Positions 16,643-25,107 of a stretch of 64,000 bases of DNA are shown here, one piece after another. The number at the start of each line of letters is the position of its first letter. Position 1 is the stretch's first letter. A program made the translations under genes and the position numbers. The stretch spans positions 3,720,001 through 3,784,000 of the forward strand of contig OZ255620.1 of NCBI GenBank assembly GCA_965276665.1, in the 5' to 3' direction. Under the pieces are notes generated by a model. The model ran no database searches. It was not told the DNA's origin and worked only from the letters and a program-made list of their open reading frames with translations. The DNA is from CAWGJC01 sp965276665 (lineage in GTDB: Bacteria; Pseudomonadota; Alphaproteobacteria; Acetobacterales; Acetobacteraceae).

Positions 16643-18199
16643 ATGACGGAGCGGGAGGCCGTGCTGCTTGGGCTGACAGGCGGGCTCGTCGTTTCCTGCC
16701 AGCCGGTGCCGAAAAGTCCGTTCGACACGGTGGATGGCGTCGTCGCCTTTGCGCGCGCGGCGGAGGCTGCCGGTGCGCGCGGCTTGCGGATCGAGGGCGT
16801 GGCGAATGTCGCCGCGGTGGTGCGCGCCTGTCGCCTCCCGGTGATCGGCCTGGTCAAGCGCGATCTGGCCGGGACCGAGGTGCGCATCACCCCGCTCCTG
16901 CAGGACGTGGCCGATCTCGCCGCCGCCGGCGCGCCGATCATCGCGGTGGATGCGACGATCCGGGGCCGACCGGTTCCCGCCGCCGCGCTGCTGGCCGCGA
17001 TCCGCGCGCAGGGGCTGGTGGCGATGGCGGATTGCGCGACGCGCGAGGATGCGCGCGCGGCGCTCGCGGCCGGCGCGGATTGCGTCGGCTCGACCCTCTC
17101 CGGCTACACCGGCGGTCCGGTGCCGACGCTGCCCGATCTAGCGCTGATCCGAGATCTCGCCGCACTCGGCGTGCCGGTGCTGGCGGAAGGGCGTTTCAAC
17201 ACGCCGGCGCTGGCCGCCGCGGCGATGAGGGCGGGTGCCGCTGCCGTGGTCGTGGGTTCGGCGATCACCCGGCCGGAGCATGTGACCGGCTGGTTCCGCG
17301 ATGCTGTCGCGGCGGCGGCCCGCCCCGCCCAGCCTGTGCTGGCCCCAATGCTGGCTTTCGATATCGGCGGCAGCAAGACGCTGGCGGCGCTGGTGCAGGA
17401 TGGCGCGATCCTGGAGCGGCGCCTGCGGCCCACCGAGCGCGCGGTGGGGGCGGAAGGCTGGATCGCCGGCCTCGCGCGCATGGCGGAAGACTGGTTCGGG
17501 CGCTATGCCGCCGCCGCGCTCGCGGTGACCGGCGTGATCGCGGCCGATGGCGGCTGGTCCGCGCTCAATCCGGATGTGCTCGACATCCCCGCCGGTTTCG
17601 CGTTGGGCGACCGGGTCGCGGCCGCGCTCGGCGTGCCGGCCATCGCGGTGAACGACGCGCAGGCGGCGGCCTGGGGCGAGTATCGATACGGGGCGGGGGA
17701 GGGGCGGGATCTCGTCTTCGTGACCGTGTCGAGCGGGGTCGGCGGCGGCGTTGTCGCGTCCGGCCGACTGCTGCGCGGCGCGGCGGGTCTCGCCGGCAGC
17801 CTCGGCCAGGTGCTGCGCGCGCCAGCCGGGACCGGCAAGCGGCTCGAGGCGCGCGCTTCCGGCTTCGCGATGAAAGCCGCCGCGCACGCCATCGGGCGGC
17901 AGGCGGATGCGCCGGCGATCTTCGCCGCAGCGCGTGACGGCGAGGCCTGGGCGGAGCGCATCCTGCAGGACGCGGCGGAATCGCTCGCCGAAACGCTTTT
18001 CGCCCTGCAGGCGATCGTGGATCCGGAGCGCGTCGCGCTCGGCGGCGGCGTCGGGTTGGCCGACGGGTTTCTGGACCGGGTGCGCGCGGCGCTGGCCGCC
18101 TACCCGGCGGAGTTGCGGCCGGTGCTCGTCCCGGCGAAGCTAGGTGCCGAAGCCGGACTCATCGGCGCGGCCGATCTGGCCCTGACGCCGCTCGCCTGA
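16643..18199 (+). CDS. nanEK: Bifunctional N-acetylmannosamine-6-phosphate epimerase / ROK kinase (NanE-NanK fusion)
   Basis: 518 aa. Residues 1 to about 228 are a NanE TIM barrel (LTGGLVVSCQPVPKSPFDTV, GLRIEGVANV, IGLVKRDLAGTEVRITP, AVDATIRGRP, GSTLSGYTGG, LAEGRFNTP, VVVGSAITRPEHVTGWF). Residues from about 236 are a ROK kinase (LAFDIGGSKTLAAL, VNDAQAAAWGEYRYGAG, TVSSGVGGGVV). Together they would convert N-acetylmannosamine via its 6-phosphate to N-acetylglucosamine-6-phosphate. The cysteine-rich zinc motif common in ROK kinases is missing from the stretch after AGSLGQVLRAPAG. GGAGGCGGAGGCGGGG precedes the ATG. No sialate lyase or deaminase gene is adjacent, so the pathway assignment comes from the domains alone. 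Confidence 0.88.
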   Translation: MTEREAVLLGLTGGLVVSCQPVPKSPFDTVDGVVAFARAAEAAGARGLRIEGVANVAAVVRACRLPVIGLVKRDLAGTEVRITPLLQDVADLAAAGAPIIAVDATIRGRPVPAAALLAAIRAQGLVAMADCATREDARAALAAGADCVGSTLSGYTGGPVPTLPDLALIRDLAALGVPVLAEGRFNTPALAAAAMRAGAAAVVVGSAITRPEHVTGWFRDAVAAAARPAQPVLAPMLAFDIGGSKTLAALVQDGAILERRLRPTERAVGAEGWIAGLARMAEDWFGRYAAAALAVTGVIAADGGWSALNPDVLDIPAGFALGDRVAAALGVPAIAVNDAQAAAWGEYRYGAGEGRDLVFVTVSSGVGGGVVASGRLLRGAAGLAGSLGQVLRAPAGTGKRLEARASGFAMKAAAHAIGRQADAPAIFAAARDGEAWAERILQDAAESLAETLFALQAIVDPERVALGGGVGLADGFLDRVRAALAAYPAELRPVLVPAKLGAEAGLIGAADLALTPLA

Positions 18200-18206
18200 A
18201 CCGAAA

Positions 18207-18242
18207 CGGGCCGAGCGCGATCATAAATCGGCACTTGGCCCG
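18207..18242. terminator. Possible bidirectional terminator hairpin
   Basis: Between the convergent genes ending at 18199 and 18269, CGGGCCGAG (18207-18215) pairs with CTTGGCCCG (18234-18242), 8 of 9 bases, around an 18-nt loop. There is no clear T run, so this is a weak call. Confidence 0.35.
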
Positions 18243-18268
18243 GCCTTCAATCGGGTGCCGCTCGTCGG

Positions 18269-19183
18269 TCAGCGGCTCTTTTTGTAGAGCTTGCTGGCGA
18301 TCTCGAAAATCTCCTCGGGCGCGTAATCGGGCGCGAACGCGCCGTAATTGCCGGCCAGTTCCGGGATCTTGCCGCCCTCGGGCAGCCCGTCGACCACCTC
18401 GAGATTGCCCGGCGGATCGCCGGGAAGCGCCACCTCGTCATTCGACCACACGCCCGCCGCCTCGGCGTAATCATCCGGGCTGAAGCGGTACAGGCGACGG
18501 TGTTTTCCCTCGTCCAGGTATTTCTGGCACTCGGGGATGCGGTCGAGATCGATGTTCGGCGTCGGCAGCATGTTCTCGATCGGCACGCCGGTGAGCTTCT
18601 TCAGCGCGAGCGCATAGGCATGCGCATGCAGCGAGCCGCGCACCAGCAGATAGGCGCAAACCTCCCGGCCGGTCGGCTCGGACATCGTCTCATAGACACG
18701 CAGTTTGTGGATCCGCGCGCCGCATTCGAGATGGAAATTGTGCAGCAGATCGATGATCAGATTCCCCGTGGTGGTGACCATGTCCATGTTCCACGAGGCG
18801 GCGTTGCTGTTCATCGGCATCGCGCCGCCGCCATTGCTCAGGAAGCTGCCGGCGAGACGGATATTCTCCATGTCGTTGAACGGCGCTTTCGAGATGTCGG
18901 CATTCGCCTTCGGATCGCCTGGCCCGCAATTCAGCATTGAGATGCCGGTGCTGACGAGCTCGACATGCCCGAGCTCCTCGGCGAAAATGCTCGACACCAG
19001 GCTGTAGAAAGGCCGCAATTGGCTCTTGTTGCGAAAGTTGAAGCTCTGGAACATGTAATTTCCGAGCGTCGACATCTCGCCGTATTTCCCGCCCAGCAAT
19101 TCCTGCAACGACGCCGCGGCGTTCGGCTGGGGCTTCTTCGGCTCGGGCAATTCGGTCAGCAGCTTGTCGATGCGCATGAACAT
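18269..19183 (-). CDS. Manganese catalase
   Basis: 304-aa di-manganese catalase (KatN type), which splits hydrogen peroxide without haem. The start at ATG 19183 (MFMRIDKLL) is preferred because GGAAGG lies upstream and the family begins this way; the longer frame to 19384 is unsupported. Likely metal ligands are E36 in KYGEMSTLGNYMFQS, E70 and H73 in FAEELGHVELVSTG, the Glu in FHLECGARIHKL, and the His in GSLHAHAYAL. It is divergent from a small protein gene at 19365, with 181 bp between. Confidence 0.95.
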   Translation of the reverse strand: MFMRIDKLLTELPEPKKPQPNAAASLQELLGGKYGEMSTLGNYMFQSFNFRNKSQLRPFYSLVSSIFAEELGHVELVSTGISMLNCGPGDPKANADISKAPFNDMENIRLAGSFLSNGGGAMPMNSNAASWNMDMVTTTGNLIIDLLHNFHLECGARIHKLRVYETMSEPTGREVCAYLLVRGSLHAHAYALALKKLTGVPIENMLPTPNIDLDRIPECQKYLDEGKHRRLYRFSPDDYAEAAGVWSNDEVALPGDPPGNLEVVDGLPEGGKIPELAGNYGAFAPDYAPEEIFEIASKLYKKSR

Positions 19184-19364
19184 GCACGGGGTTCCTTCCC
19201 AGTGAGGTACTCGTGGGGGTATTACCGCCGGCCTACTGGCGAGTTCCATGACGGTTCGGATCGATTCACCCTCCGGGAGAAAGCCGCAGGGAGAACGCGG
19301 CCGGCTTGCGGAGGCCGGCGTTGAGCGGCGATAACGCAGCCAATCGGAGGCGAGGGAGATCCAC

Positions 19365-19679
19365 ATGACACAGGACGAGCTCAAGGCCTGGGCGCTGAAA
19401 AGCGGCTGGCAGATGATCGGCGGCTATCCGAGCCTCACCAAGCCGTCGCGGCCGAACGAGCCGATCGTCCGCCTAGTGCTGAAAGCAACGGTCGTGCAGG
19501 TCGAGGCGAAAAAACCCGCCGGCAAATGGGAGAAGCTGAGCAGCGAGGCCTATGCCAAGGTGATCGCGGATGAGGAGAGCGGCGTGCCGAGCGGTCTCGG
19601 CTTCGAGACGATGCCGGGATTCCGCACGCTGATGCAGGAAAACCGCGACCGGCAGACATTCGCCCGGATGGGCGGTTAG
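19365..19679 (+). CDS. Small conserved-looking hypothetical protein
   Basis: 104 aa from ATG 19365 with GAGGGAGA just upstream. It is charged and soluble, with the compact pattern WALKSGWQMIGGYPSLTKPSRPNEPIVRLVLKA, and no signal or membrane helix. Codon use is like its neighbours. I do not recognise the family. It is divergent from the Mn catalase and 9 bp before the RidA-like gene, so it is probably expressed with the latter. Confidence 0.65.
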   Translation: MTQDELKAWALKSGWQMIGGYPSLTKPSRPNEPIVRLVLKATVVQVEAKKPAGKWEKLSSEAYAKVIADEESGVPSGLGFETMPGFRTLMQENRDRQTFARMGG

Positions 19680-19688
19680 GCGGCGCGC

Positions 19689-20213
19689 ATGGCGACGGAT
19701 CCGGCCGACATCCCCGCCGCGCGGCTGCGCGCGGCCAATCATCCGGTCGCGCGGCTGCGCGCGCTCGGGATCGTGCTGCCCGCACCGGCCGCGCCGATCG
19801 GCAATTTCGTCCCGTTCCGGCGCGAGGGGACTCTGCTCTATCTGTCGGGCCAGGGCCCGCGGGAGCCGGATGGGCGCATGCATGCCGGCAAGGTCGGCGC
19901 GGAGATCGATGTGCCGACGGCCTACGCTCACGCGCGCCTCGTCGGCATCAACCTGCTTGCGGCGATGCAGGATGCGCTCGGCGATCTGGCGCGCGTGCGC
20001 CAGGTGGTGAAGCTGTTCGGCATGGTCAACGCGGTGCCGGAGTTCGACGACCATCCCGCGGTGATCAATGGCTGCTCGGATCTGTTCATCGCGGTGTTCG
20101 GTGAGGCCGGGCGGCACGCCCGCTCTGCCGTCGGCCTCGCCTCCTTGCCGCGCCGGATCACCGTCGAGATCGAGGCGATCGTCGCAGTGGATGACGGGCC
20201 GGTTTCGGGTTAG
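19689..20213 (+). CDS. RidA family protein (YjgF/YER057c/UK114)
   Basis: 174 aa. The RidA-like core is visible in LLYLSGQGPREPDG, AYAHARLVGINLLAAMQDALGDLARVRQVVKLFGMVNAVPEF, DHPAVINGCSDLFIAVFGE and HARSAVGLASLPRRITVEIEAIV. RidA enzymes hydrolyse reactive enamine/imine intermediates released by PLP enzymes. A PLP enzyme gene follows after 42 bp, which fits that role. The catalytic Arg expected before the VGLASLP segment appears as HARSAVG. Confidence 0.87.
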   Translation: MATDPADIPAARLRAANHPVARLRALGIVLPAPAAPIGNFVPFRREGTLLYLSGQGPREPDGRMHAGKVGAEIDVPTAYAHARLVGINLLAAMQDALGDLARVRQVVKLFGMVNAVPEFDDHPAVINGCSDLFIAVFGEAGRHARSAVGLASLPRRITVEIEAIVAVDDGPVSG

Positions 20214-20255
20214 GTTTCTTCTTTCACATCATCGCGCAGCAGCGGGAACGCCATC

Positions 20256-21482
20256 ATGTCTGCTCATCGCCGACCGGAAACCACGCCGAAGCTGGATGCG
20301 CGCGCGCGGCTCGGCGTGCGCCCCATCATCAACGTCTCCGGCACGATGACCGCGCTCGGCGCCTCCATCGTGGTGCCGGAAGCGATCGAGATGATCGCCG
20401 GCGTGCTCGGCGAATTCATCGAGATCGGGGATCTGCAGCGCAAGGCGAGCGCCACCATCGCGCGGCTCTGCTCGACCGAGGCGGGCTTCGTCACCGCGTC
20501 GGCCGCCGCCGGCATCACCGTCGCGATCGCCGGCGGCATGACGGGCGACGACCTCGCCGCGATCGAGCGGTTGCCGGACAGCGCCGGCCTGCGGAACGAG
20601 GTGCCGATCCAGCTCGGCCATATGGTGGGCTACGGCGCGCCGGTGGAGCAGGCGATCCGCCTGGCCGGCGCGCGCGTGGTTCCGTTCGGCGGTGCCACCG
20701 CCGTGCGCGCCTATCAGCTGGAGGGCGCGATCACCGAAAGCACGGCCGCCGTGCTGTTCGTCGTTTCGCATCACACCGTGCAGTACGGCCAGCTCGCCTT
20801 GGAGGAGGTGGCGGAGATCGCCCATGCGCATGATGTGCCGGTGATCGTCGACGGCGCGTCCGAATACGATCTGCGCGGATTTCTTGCGCGCGGCGCCGAC
20901 ATCGCCGTGTACAGCGCGCATAAATTCCTCGGCGGCCCGACCGCCGGCATCGTCGCCGGGCGCAAATCCCTGGTGCGCGCCGCTTACCTGCAGAATAACG
21001 GCATCGGCCGCGGCATGAAGGTCGGCAAGGAAGGCATGGCCGGCACCATCGCGGCTCTTGAGGCGTGGGAGCGGCGCGACCATGCGGCGGTGCGCGCGCG
21101 GGAGATGCGCGCGCTCAGGCTGTGGCAGGAAAGGTTGTCGCGCTGGGCTGGCGTCTCGGCGGAGATCGTGCCCGACCCCACCGACAATCCGCTTGACCGG
21201 CTGCGGGTCAGTCTCGACCCGCGAGCCGCGCGCATCACCGCCTGGGATCTGGCCGAGGCGCTGGCCGCCGGCGCGCCGCCGGTGATCGTGCGCGACCACG
21301 AGGTGGAGCACGGCTACGTCTTCCTCGATCCGTGCAATCTGCACCCGGATGAGGAGGTGGTGGTCGCCGATCGGCTCGATGCGGAGCTGGAGCGCGCGCG
21401 CACCGCCAACACGCCCCTCGTCACCGATTTCGCCGAGCGCCGCCGCCGGCTCGCCGCCGCGATGCTGCGCTGGCCTGATTGA
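20256..21482 (+). CDS. PLP-dependent enzyme of the SelA/DgaE-like aminotransferase-V fold
   Basis: 408 aa. The N-side ARARLGVRPIINVSGTMTALGASIVVPEA is typical of the selenocysteine-synthase-like group that includes D-glucosaminate-6-phosphate ammonia lyase. The cofactor Asp is in PVIVDGASEYDLRGF, and the PLP lysine (near residue 223) is in VYSAHKFLGGPTAG. The Asp-to-Lys spacing is normal. Given the RidA gene before it and the amino-acid importer after it, an amino-acid lyase or racemase role is plausible. Real SelA is unlikely without selB or a tRNA-Sec gene nearby. Confidence 0.85.
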   Translation: MSAHRRPETTPKLDARARLGVRPIINVSGTMTALGASIVVPEAIEMIAGVLGEFIEIGDLQRKASATIARLCSTEAGFVTASAAAGITVAIAGGMTGDDLAAIERLPDSAGLRNEVPIQLGHMVGYGAPVEQAIRLAGARVVPFGGATAVRAYQLEGAITESTAAVLFVVSHHTVQYGQLALEEVAEIAHAHDVPVIVDGASEYDLRGFLARGADIAVYSAHKFLGGPTAGIVAGRKSLVRAAYLQNNGIGRGMKVGKEGMAGTIAALEAWERRDHAAVRAREMRALRLWQERLSRWAGVSAEIVPDPTDNPLDRLRVSLDPRAARITAWDLAEALAAGAPPVIVRDHEVEHGYVFLDPCNLHPDEEVVVADRLDAELERARTANTPLVTDFAERRRRLAAAMLRWPD

Positions 21483-21549
21483 ACATCAGGCCGATAAGCT
21501 GAAGACCAGACTGGGCGTGGACCGAAAAGACCGGAACAGGGAGAGAGAC

Positions 21550-22422
21550 ATGGCAAGCAAGCAAGGCGCGGATCGCCGCAACATGCTGAAGCTCGGCACG
21601 GCCGGCCTGGTTGCCGCCGCCGCGATCGACATCCGTCGCGCGCGGGCGCAGGCCGCATCCTCCGGCAGCTTGCTGCGCACCGTGCTCGATCGCGGCAAGC
21701 TGATCGTCGGCACCGGCAGCACCAACGCGCCCTGGCATTTCGAGGATGCGAGCGGCAACCTCACCGGCATGGACATCGCGATGGGGAAAATCCTGGCGAA
21801 AGGATTGTTCGACGACGACAGCAAGGTGCAGTTCGTGCAGACCGCGCCGGAAGCGCGCATTCCCAACATCACCACCGGCAAGGTCGACATCGTCATCCAG
21901 TTCATGACGATCTCCGCGCAGCGGGCGCAGCTGGTGAATTTCAGCCGTCCCTATTACGTCGAAGGCGTCGCGCTGCTGACCCTGCCGGGCGCGAAGCTCG
22001 CGACCGGCGATCAGCTCAAGGCCGCGGGCAATTCGGCGCGCGTCTCGGTGCTGCAGAATGTCGGCGCCGACGATCTCGTCCATCAGGTGCTGCCGCAGGC
22101 GCAGGTGATGCAGCTCGACACCCAGGCGAACGTGGTGCAGGCCTTGCAGGCGCATCGCGCCGATGCCGCCGCGGTCGATCTCTCCACCGTGCGCTGGATG
22201 GTCAAGCAGGACCCGACGCGCTATGCCGATTCCGGCATCCACTGGCAGCACCAGCTCTATGGCGCGGCGGTGCGGCAGGGCGATCCGGACTGGCTGCGCT
22301 TCGTCGACACGGTGTTCACCGTCGCGATGTTCGGCAACGACACCGCCAGCTATGACGCGGCGTTCAAGGAGTTCTTCGACGACACGCCGCCGGCGCGCCA
22401 TCCGGGCTTTCCGATGATCTGA
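21550..22422 (+). CDS. Amino-acid ABC transporter substrate-binding protein (family 3)
   Basis: 290 aa from ATG 21550 behind ACAGGGAGAGAG; the longer frame upstream overlaps the previous gene. The Tat-type signal is DRRNMLKLG plus a hydrophobic stretch ending ARAQA. The mature fold shows VLDRGKLIVGTGSTNAPWHFEDASGNLTGMDIAMGK, VDIVIQFMTISAQRAQLVNFSRPYY and a C-terminal DPDWLRFVDTVF, all typical of SBP_bac_3. It starts a four-gene importer operon (binding protein, two permeases, ATPase) next to the PLP enzyme gene. Confidence 0.92.
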   Translation: MASKQGADRRNMLKLGTAGLVAAAAIDIRRARAQAASSGSLLRTVLDRGKLIVGTGSTNAPWHFEDASGNLTGMDIAMGKILAKGLFDDDSKVQFVQTAPEARIPNITTGKVDIVIQFMTISAQRAQLVNFSRPYYVEGVALLTLPGAKLATGDQLKAAGNSARVSVLQNVGADDLVHQVLPQAQVMQLDTQANVVQALQAHRADAAAVDLSTVRWMVKQDPTRYADSGIHWQHQLYGAAVRQGDPDWLRFVDTVFTVAMFGNDTASYDAAFKEFFDDTPPARHPGFPMI

Positions 22423-22439
22423 GGCGCGCCGCGCCGGAC

Positions 22440-23105
22440 GTGGTGCATTACCACTTCAATTTCGGGCTGATCTGGCGGCATTTCGACATGCTGGGCTGGG
22501 GCCTCGTGCTCAGCCTGGAACTCTCGGTGCTCGCGGCGGCGATCGGCACGCTGCTCGGGCTCGCCATGGCGGTTGCCCATGTCTCGGGCGGGCGCATCGC
22601 GCGGATCGCGGTGGCGCTCTACGTCGAGTGCATCCGCAACGTGCCGCTCCTGCTGCTCGTCTATCTGGTGTTCTACGGCATTCCGAGCATCGTCGATCTG
22701 CGATATGGCGCGATGACCAGCTTCGTCGTCACCCTGTCGCTCTACTACGCCGCCTATCTGGTGGAGGTGTTCCGCGCCGGGCTGCTCGCCGTGTCGCACG
22801 GCCTGCAGGATGCCGGCCGCGCGATCGGCATGACGGCCTGGCAGCGCCTGCTCTATGTGCGATTGCCGATGATGTTCCGCATCGTGCTCCCCTCGCTGTC
22901 GAACACCTTCGTCTCGCTGTTCAAGGACACCTCGATCGCCTCGGTCATCGCGGTGCCGGAGCTCACCTACGGCGCGCAATGGATCAACAACAACACGTTC
23001 CGCGTGATCGAGGTCTACGCGGTGGTGACGCCGATGTACGTGATCACCGGCTATGCGATGCTCTGGGCGCTGCGGCGCGTCGAGCGCGTCTACGCGATCC
23101 GATGA
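22440..23105 (+). CDS. Polar amino-acid ABC transporter permease (HisM/GlnP family)
   Basis: 221-aa inner-membrane protein. It has a HisM-type opening (FNFGLIWRHFDMLGWGLVLSLELSVLAAAIGTLLGLAMAV), the conserved VECIRNVPLLLLVYLVFYG, and the EAA-type loop GLQDAGRAIGMTAWQRLLYVRLPMMFR. The start is uncertain: GTG 22440 was taken, with no clear ribosome site. The stop overlaps the next ATG. It should form the channel with the second permease. Confidence 0.9.
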   Translation: MVHYHFNFGLIWRHFDMLGWGLVLSLELSVLAAAIGTLLGLAMAVAHVSGGRIARIAVALYVECIRNVPLLLLVYLVFYGIPSIVDLRYGAMTSFVVTLSLYYAAYLVEVFRAGLLAVSHGLQDAGRAIGMTAWQRLLYVRLPMMFRIVLPSLSNTFVSLFKDTSIASVIAVPELTYGAQWINNNTFRVIEVYAVVTPMYVITGYAMLWALRRVERVYAIR

Positions 23106-23758
23106 GGTCGCTGCATCTCATCTTGCAGGCGGCGCCGTCGCTCTGGCGCGGCCTGCTGGTGACGCTGGAAGTTTCCGCCCTGTCGGTCGTGCTGGCGCTC
23201 GTGCTCGGATTGCTGTTCGGCACCGCGCTCACCTATGGCGCAATGCCCCTCCGCCTGCCGGTCCGCGCGATCGTCGATGTGGTGCGCGGCGTTCCGGTGC
23301 TGGTGCTGATCTTCTTCGTCTATTATGTCGGGCCGGCGGTCGGGTTCGATCTCGGCGGCTTCTGGGCGGCGGTGGTGGCGCTCAGCCTGTTCTCCGCCTG
23401 CCAGGTCGCGGAGATCACCCGCGGCGCGATCACCTCCATCCATCACGGACAAATGGAAGCGGCGCGTGCGATCGGCCTCACCTTCCCGCAATGCCTGCTC
23501 TCCGTGATCTTCCCGCAGGCGGTGCGGCGCTTCCTGCCGCCCTGGATCAACAGCGTGACGGACACGGTGAAGGGCAGCGCGCTGGTCTCGCTGCTCGGGC
23601 TGGTGGATCTGATGCTGTCGATCCAGCAGGTGATCGGCCGCACCTACGAGCCGATGCCCTTCTACATCGTCGGCGCGATCATCTACCTGGCGATCAATTA
23701 CAGCCTGTCGCTCGCCAGCCGGCGGATGGAAACGCGCTTCGCCTCTGTGCGGGATTGA
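23102..23758 (+). CDS. Polar amino-acid ABC transporter permease, second subunit
   Basis: 218 aa starting in an ATGA overlap with the first permease. It shares SLWRGLLVTLEVSALSVVLALVLGLLFG, the family signature VVRGVPVLVLIFFVYYVGPAVGF, the coupling loop QMEAARAIGLTFPQCLLSVIFPQA, and a C-terminal helix. Two different permeases imply a heterodimeric channel. Confidence 0.9.
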   Translation: MRSLHLILQAAPSLWRGLLVTLEVSALSVVLALVLGLLFGTALTYGAMPLRLPVRAIVDVVRGVPVLVLIFFVYYVGPAVGFDLGGFWAAVVALSLFSACQVAEITRGAITSIHHGQMEAARAIGLTFPQCLLSVIFPQAVRRFLPPWINSVTDTVKGSALVSLLGLVDLMLSIQQVIGRTYEPMPFYIVGAIIYLAINYSLSLASRRMETRFASVRD

Positions 23759-23779
23759 GATGAGCGAGATCGGCCGTCC

Positions 23780-24571
23780 ATGAACGAAACGCTGCTTCGC
23801 ATCCCGCTTGTTGACATCAGGGGCGTCGGCAAATCCTTCGGCGCCACGCGGGTGCTCGACGGGGTTGATCTCGCGGTCGCCAGTGGCGCGGTGGTGACGA
23901 TCATCGGCCCGTCCGGTAGCGGTAAGACCACCCTGCTGCGCTGCGTCAACGCGCTCGAGACCTACGAGTCCGGGTCGATCCGCGTCGACGGCGTGGAGAT
24001 CGGCTTTCGCGAGGGGGATGCGCGGCGGCGGCCGCGCCCCGACCGCGAGCTCGCGCGGCTTCGCGCCACCACCGGCATGGTGTTCCAGCTTTTCTATCTG
24101 TTCCCGCACCTCACCGCGGCCGAGAACATCATGCTCGGCCTGCGCAAGGTGCGTCGCATGAGCCGGGCGCCGGCGCGCGCCTTGGCGATGCACTGGCTCG
24201 ACCGCGTCGGCCTCGCCAACCGGGCGGAGAGCCTGCCCTCGCAACTCTCGGGCGGCCAGCAGCAGCGCGTCGGCATCGCGCGCGCCGTGGCGATGGAGCC
24301 GAAAGTTCTATTGCTCGACGAGATCACCTCGGCGCTCGATCCCGAGCTCGTCGGCGAGGTGCTCGCGGTGGTGCGCACCCTGGCCGCCGAGGGCATGACC
24401 ATGCTCGTCGTTACCCATGAGATGGGCTTCGCGCGCGAGGTGAGCGACCGCGTCGCCTTCATGGATGGCGGCCGCGTGGTGCAGGAAGGCGATCCCGACA
24501 GCGTGCTGCGCAACCCCGCGAGCGAGCGGCTCCGCGCCTTCCTCTCCCGCGTGAGCGGGCGGCCCTCTTAA
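23780..24571 (+). CDS. Amino-acid ABC transporter ATP-binding protein (GlnQ/HisP family)
   Basis: 263-aa ATPase. Walker A GPSGSGKTT is near residues 43-51, then the Q-loop MVFQLFYLFPHLTAAENI, signature LSGGQQQRVGIARAVAM, Walker B VLLLDEITSALDPELVGEV, and an H-loop in LVVTHEMGFAREVSDRV. It energises the importer encoded by the three preceding genes. An insertion DARRRPRPDRELARLR before the Q-loop is longer than in HisP. A seven-codon frame (23760-23783) ends on the ATPase start codon and may help couple translation. Confidence 0.92.
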   Translation: MNETLLRIPLVDIRGVGKSFGATRVLDGVDLAVASGAVVTIIGPSGSGKTTLLRCVNALETYESGSIRVDGVEIGFREGDARRRPRPDRELARLRATTGMVFQLFYLFPHLTAAENIMLGLRKVRRMSRAPARALAMHWLDRVGLANRAESLPSQLSGGQQQRVGIARAVAMEPKVLLLDEITSALDPELVGEVLAVVRTLAAEGMTMLVVTHEMGFAREVSDRVAFMDGGRVVQEGDPDSVLRNPASERLRAFLSRVSGRPS

Positions 24572-24636
24572 AACCGTCTCCGCACCAGAGCGCTGAATAA
24601 CCGAGTCCCAATGATATTCGCACCGCAGAGGAAACT

Positions 24637-25026
24637 ATGAACCGCACGTGGACGATCATCGGCGTGGCCGACGTGCCCCAAAGCTTCAAATGGTATCAGT
24701 CGCTACTTGGCCTGACGGAGACGATTCCTGCCCACCACCACTTTGGGCAAATCGTCGACTCGGACGGGACGGTCTTGCTCTGTCTCCACGAGTGGGGCGC
24801 CCACGAGCATCCCTCGTTGACAAGTCCCCACGCCGCCAAGACTGGCAACGGCCTGCTCTTGTTCTTCCGGGTGGACAAATTCGACGCAGCCCTGCCGAGG
24901 GCGCGCGCGCTCGTCAGCCGGCTGGAAGAAGAGCCACACCTGAATCCCAACACCGGGACCATGGCATTTTCGCTCCGAGATCCTGACGGATACTACGTTA
25001 CCATCAGCGCACTCGATCCGGCCTGA
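24637..25026 (+). CDS. VOC-superfamily (glyoxalase/dioxygenase-like) protein
   Basis: 129-aa single VOC domain. It has the opening IIGVADVPQSFKWYQSLLGLTET, the beta-rich middle GLLLFFRVDKFDAALPRARAL, and the terminal FSLRDPDGYYVTISALD, the usual last strand with a metal-ligand region. The function could be glyoxalase, antibiotic binding or ring-cleaving dioxygenase. Base composition is less GC-rich than the importer operon before it, and an IS element starts 81 bp after its stop, so it may be a later arrival. Confidence 0.82.
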   Translation: MNRTWTIIGVADVPQSFKWYQSLLGLTETIPAHHHFGQIVDSDGTVLLCLHEWGAHEHPSLTSPHAAKTGNGLLLFFRVDKFDAALPRARALVSRLEEEPHLNPNTGTMAFSLRDPDGYYVTISALDPA

Positions 25027-25107
25027 CCTTCCCGCGAACCGACAGGTTCCGGCAGGATGCTTCATTGGCACCAGTCTTGGATGGGGCGTTCCCGCATGTC
25101 CGCTTTG

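Noticed and set aside
19184..19364. A general-stress (EcfG-type) promoter before the Mn catalase gene
   Set aside because: A GGAAC sequence is present, but no CGTT lies at the right distance in the right direction.
20256..21482. True selenocysteine synthase (SelA)
   Set aside because: The fold is similar, but no selB or tRNA-Sec gene is nearby, and the RidA and amino-acid importer neighbours suit a catabolic PLP enzyme better.
23760..23783. Seven-codon leader peptide before the amino-acid ABC ATPase
   Set aside because: It overlaps the ATPase start and may aid coupling, but such short frames are common by chance and it has no regulatory codon bias.
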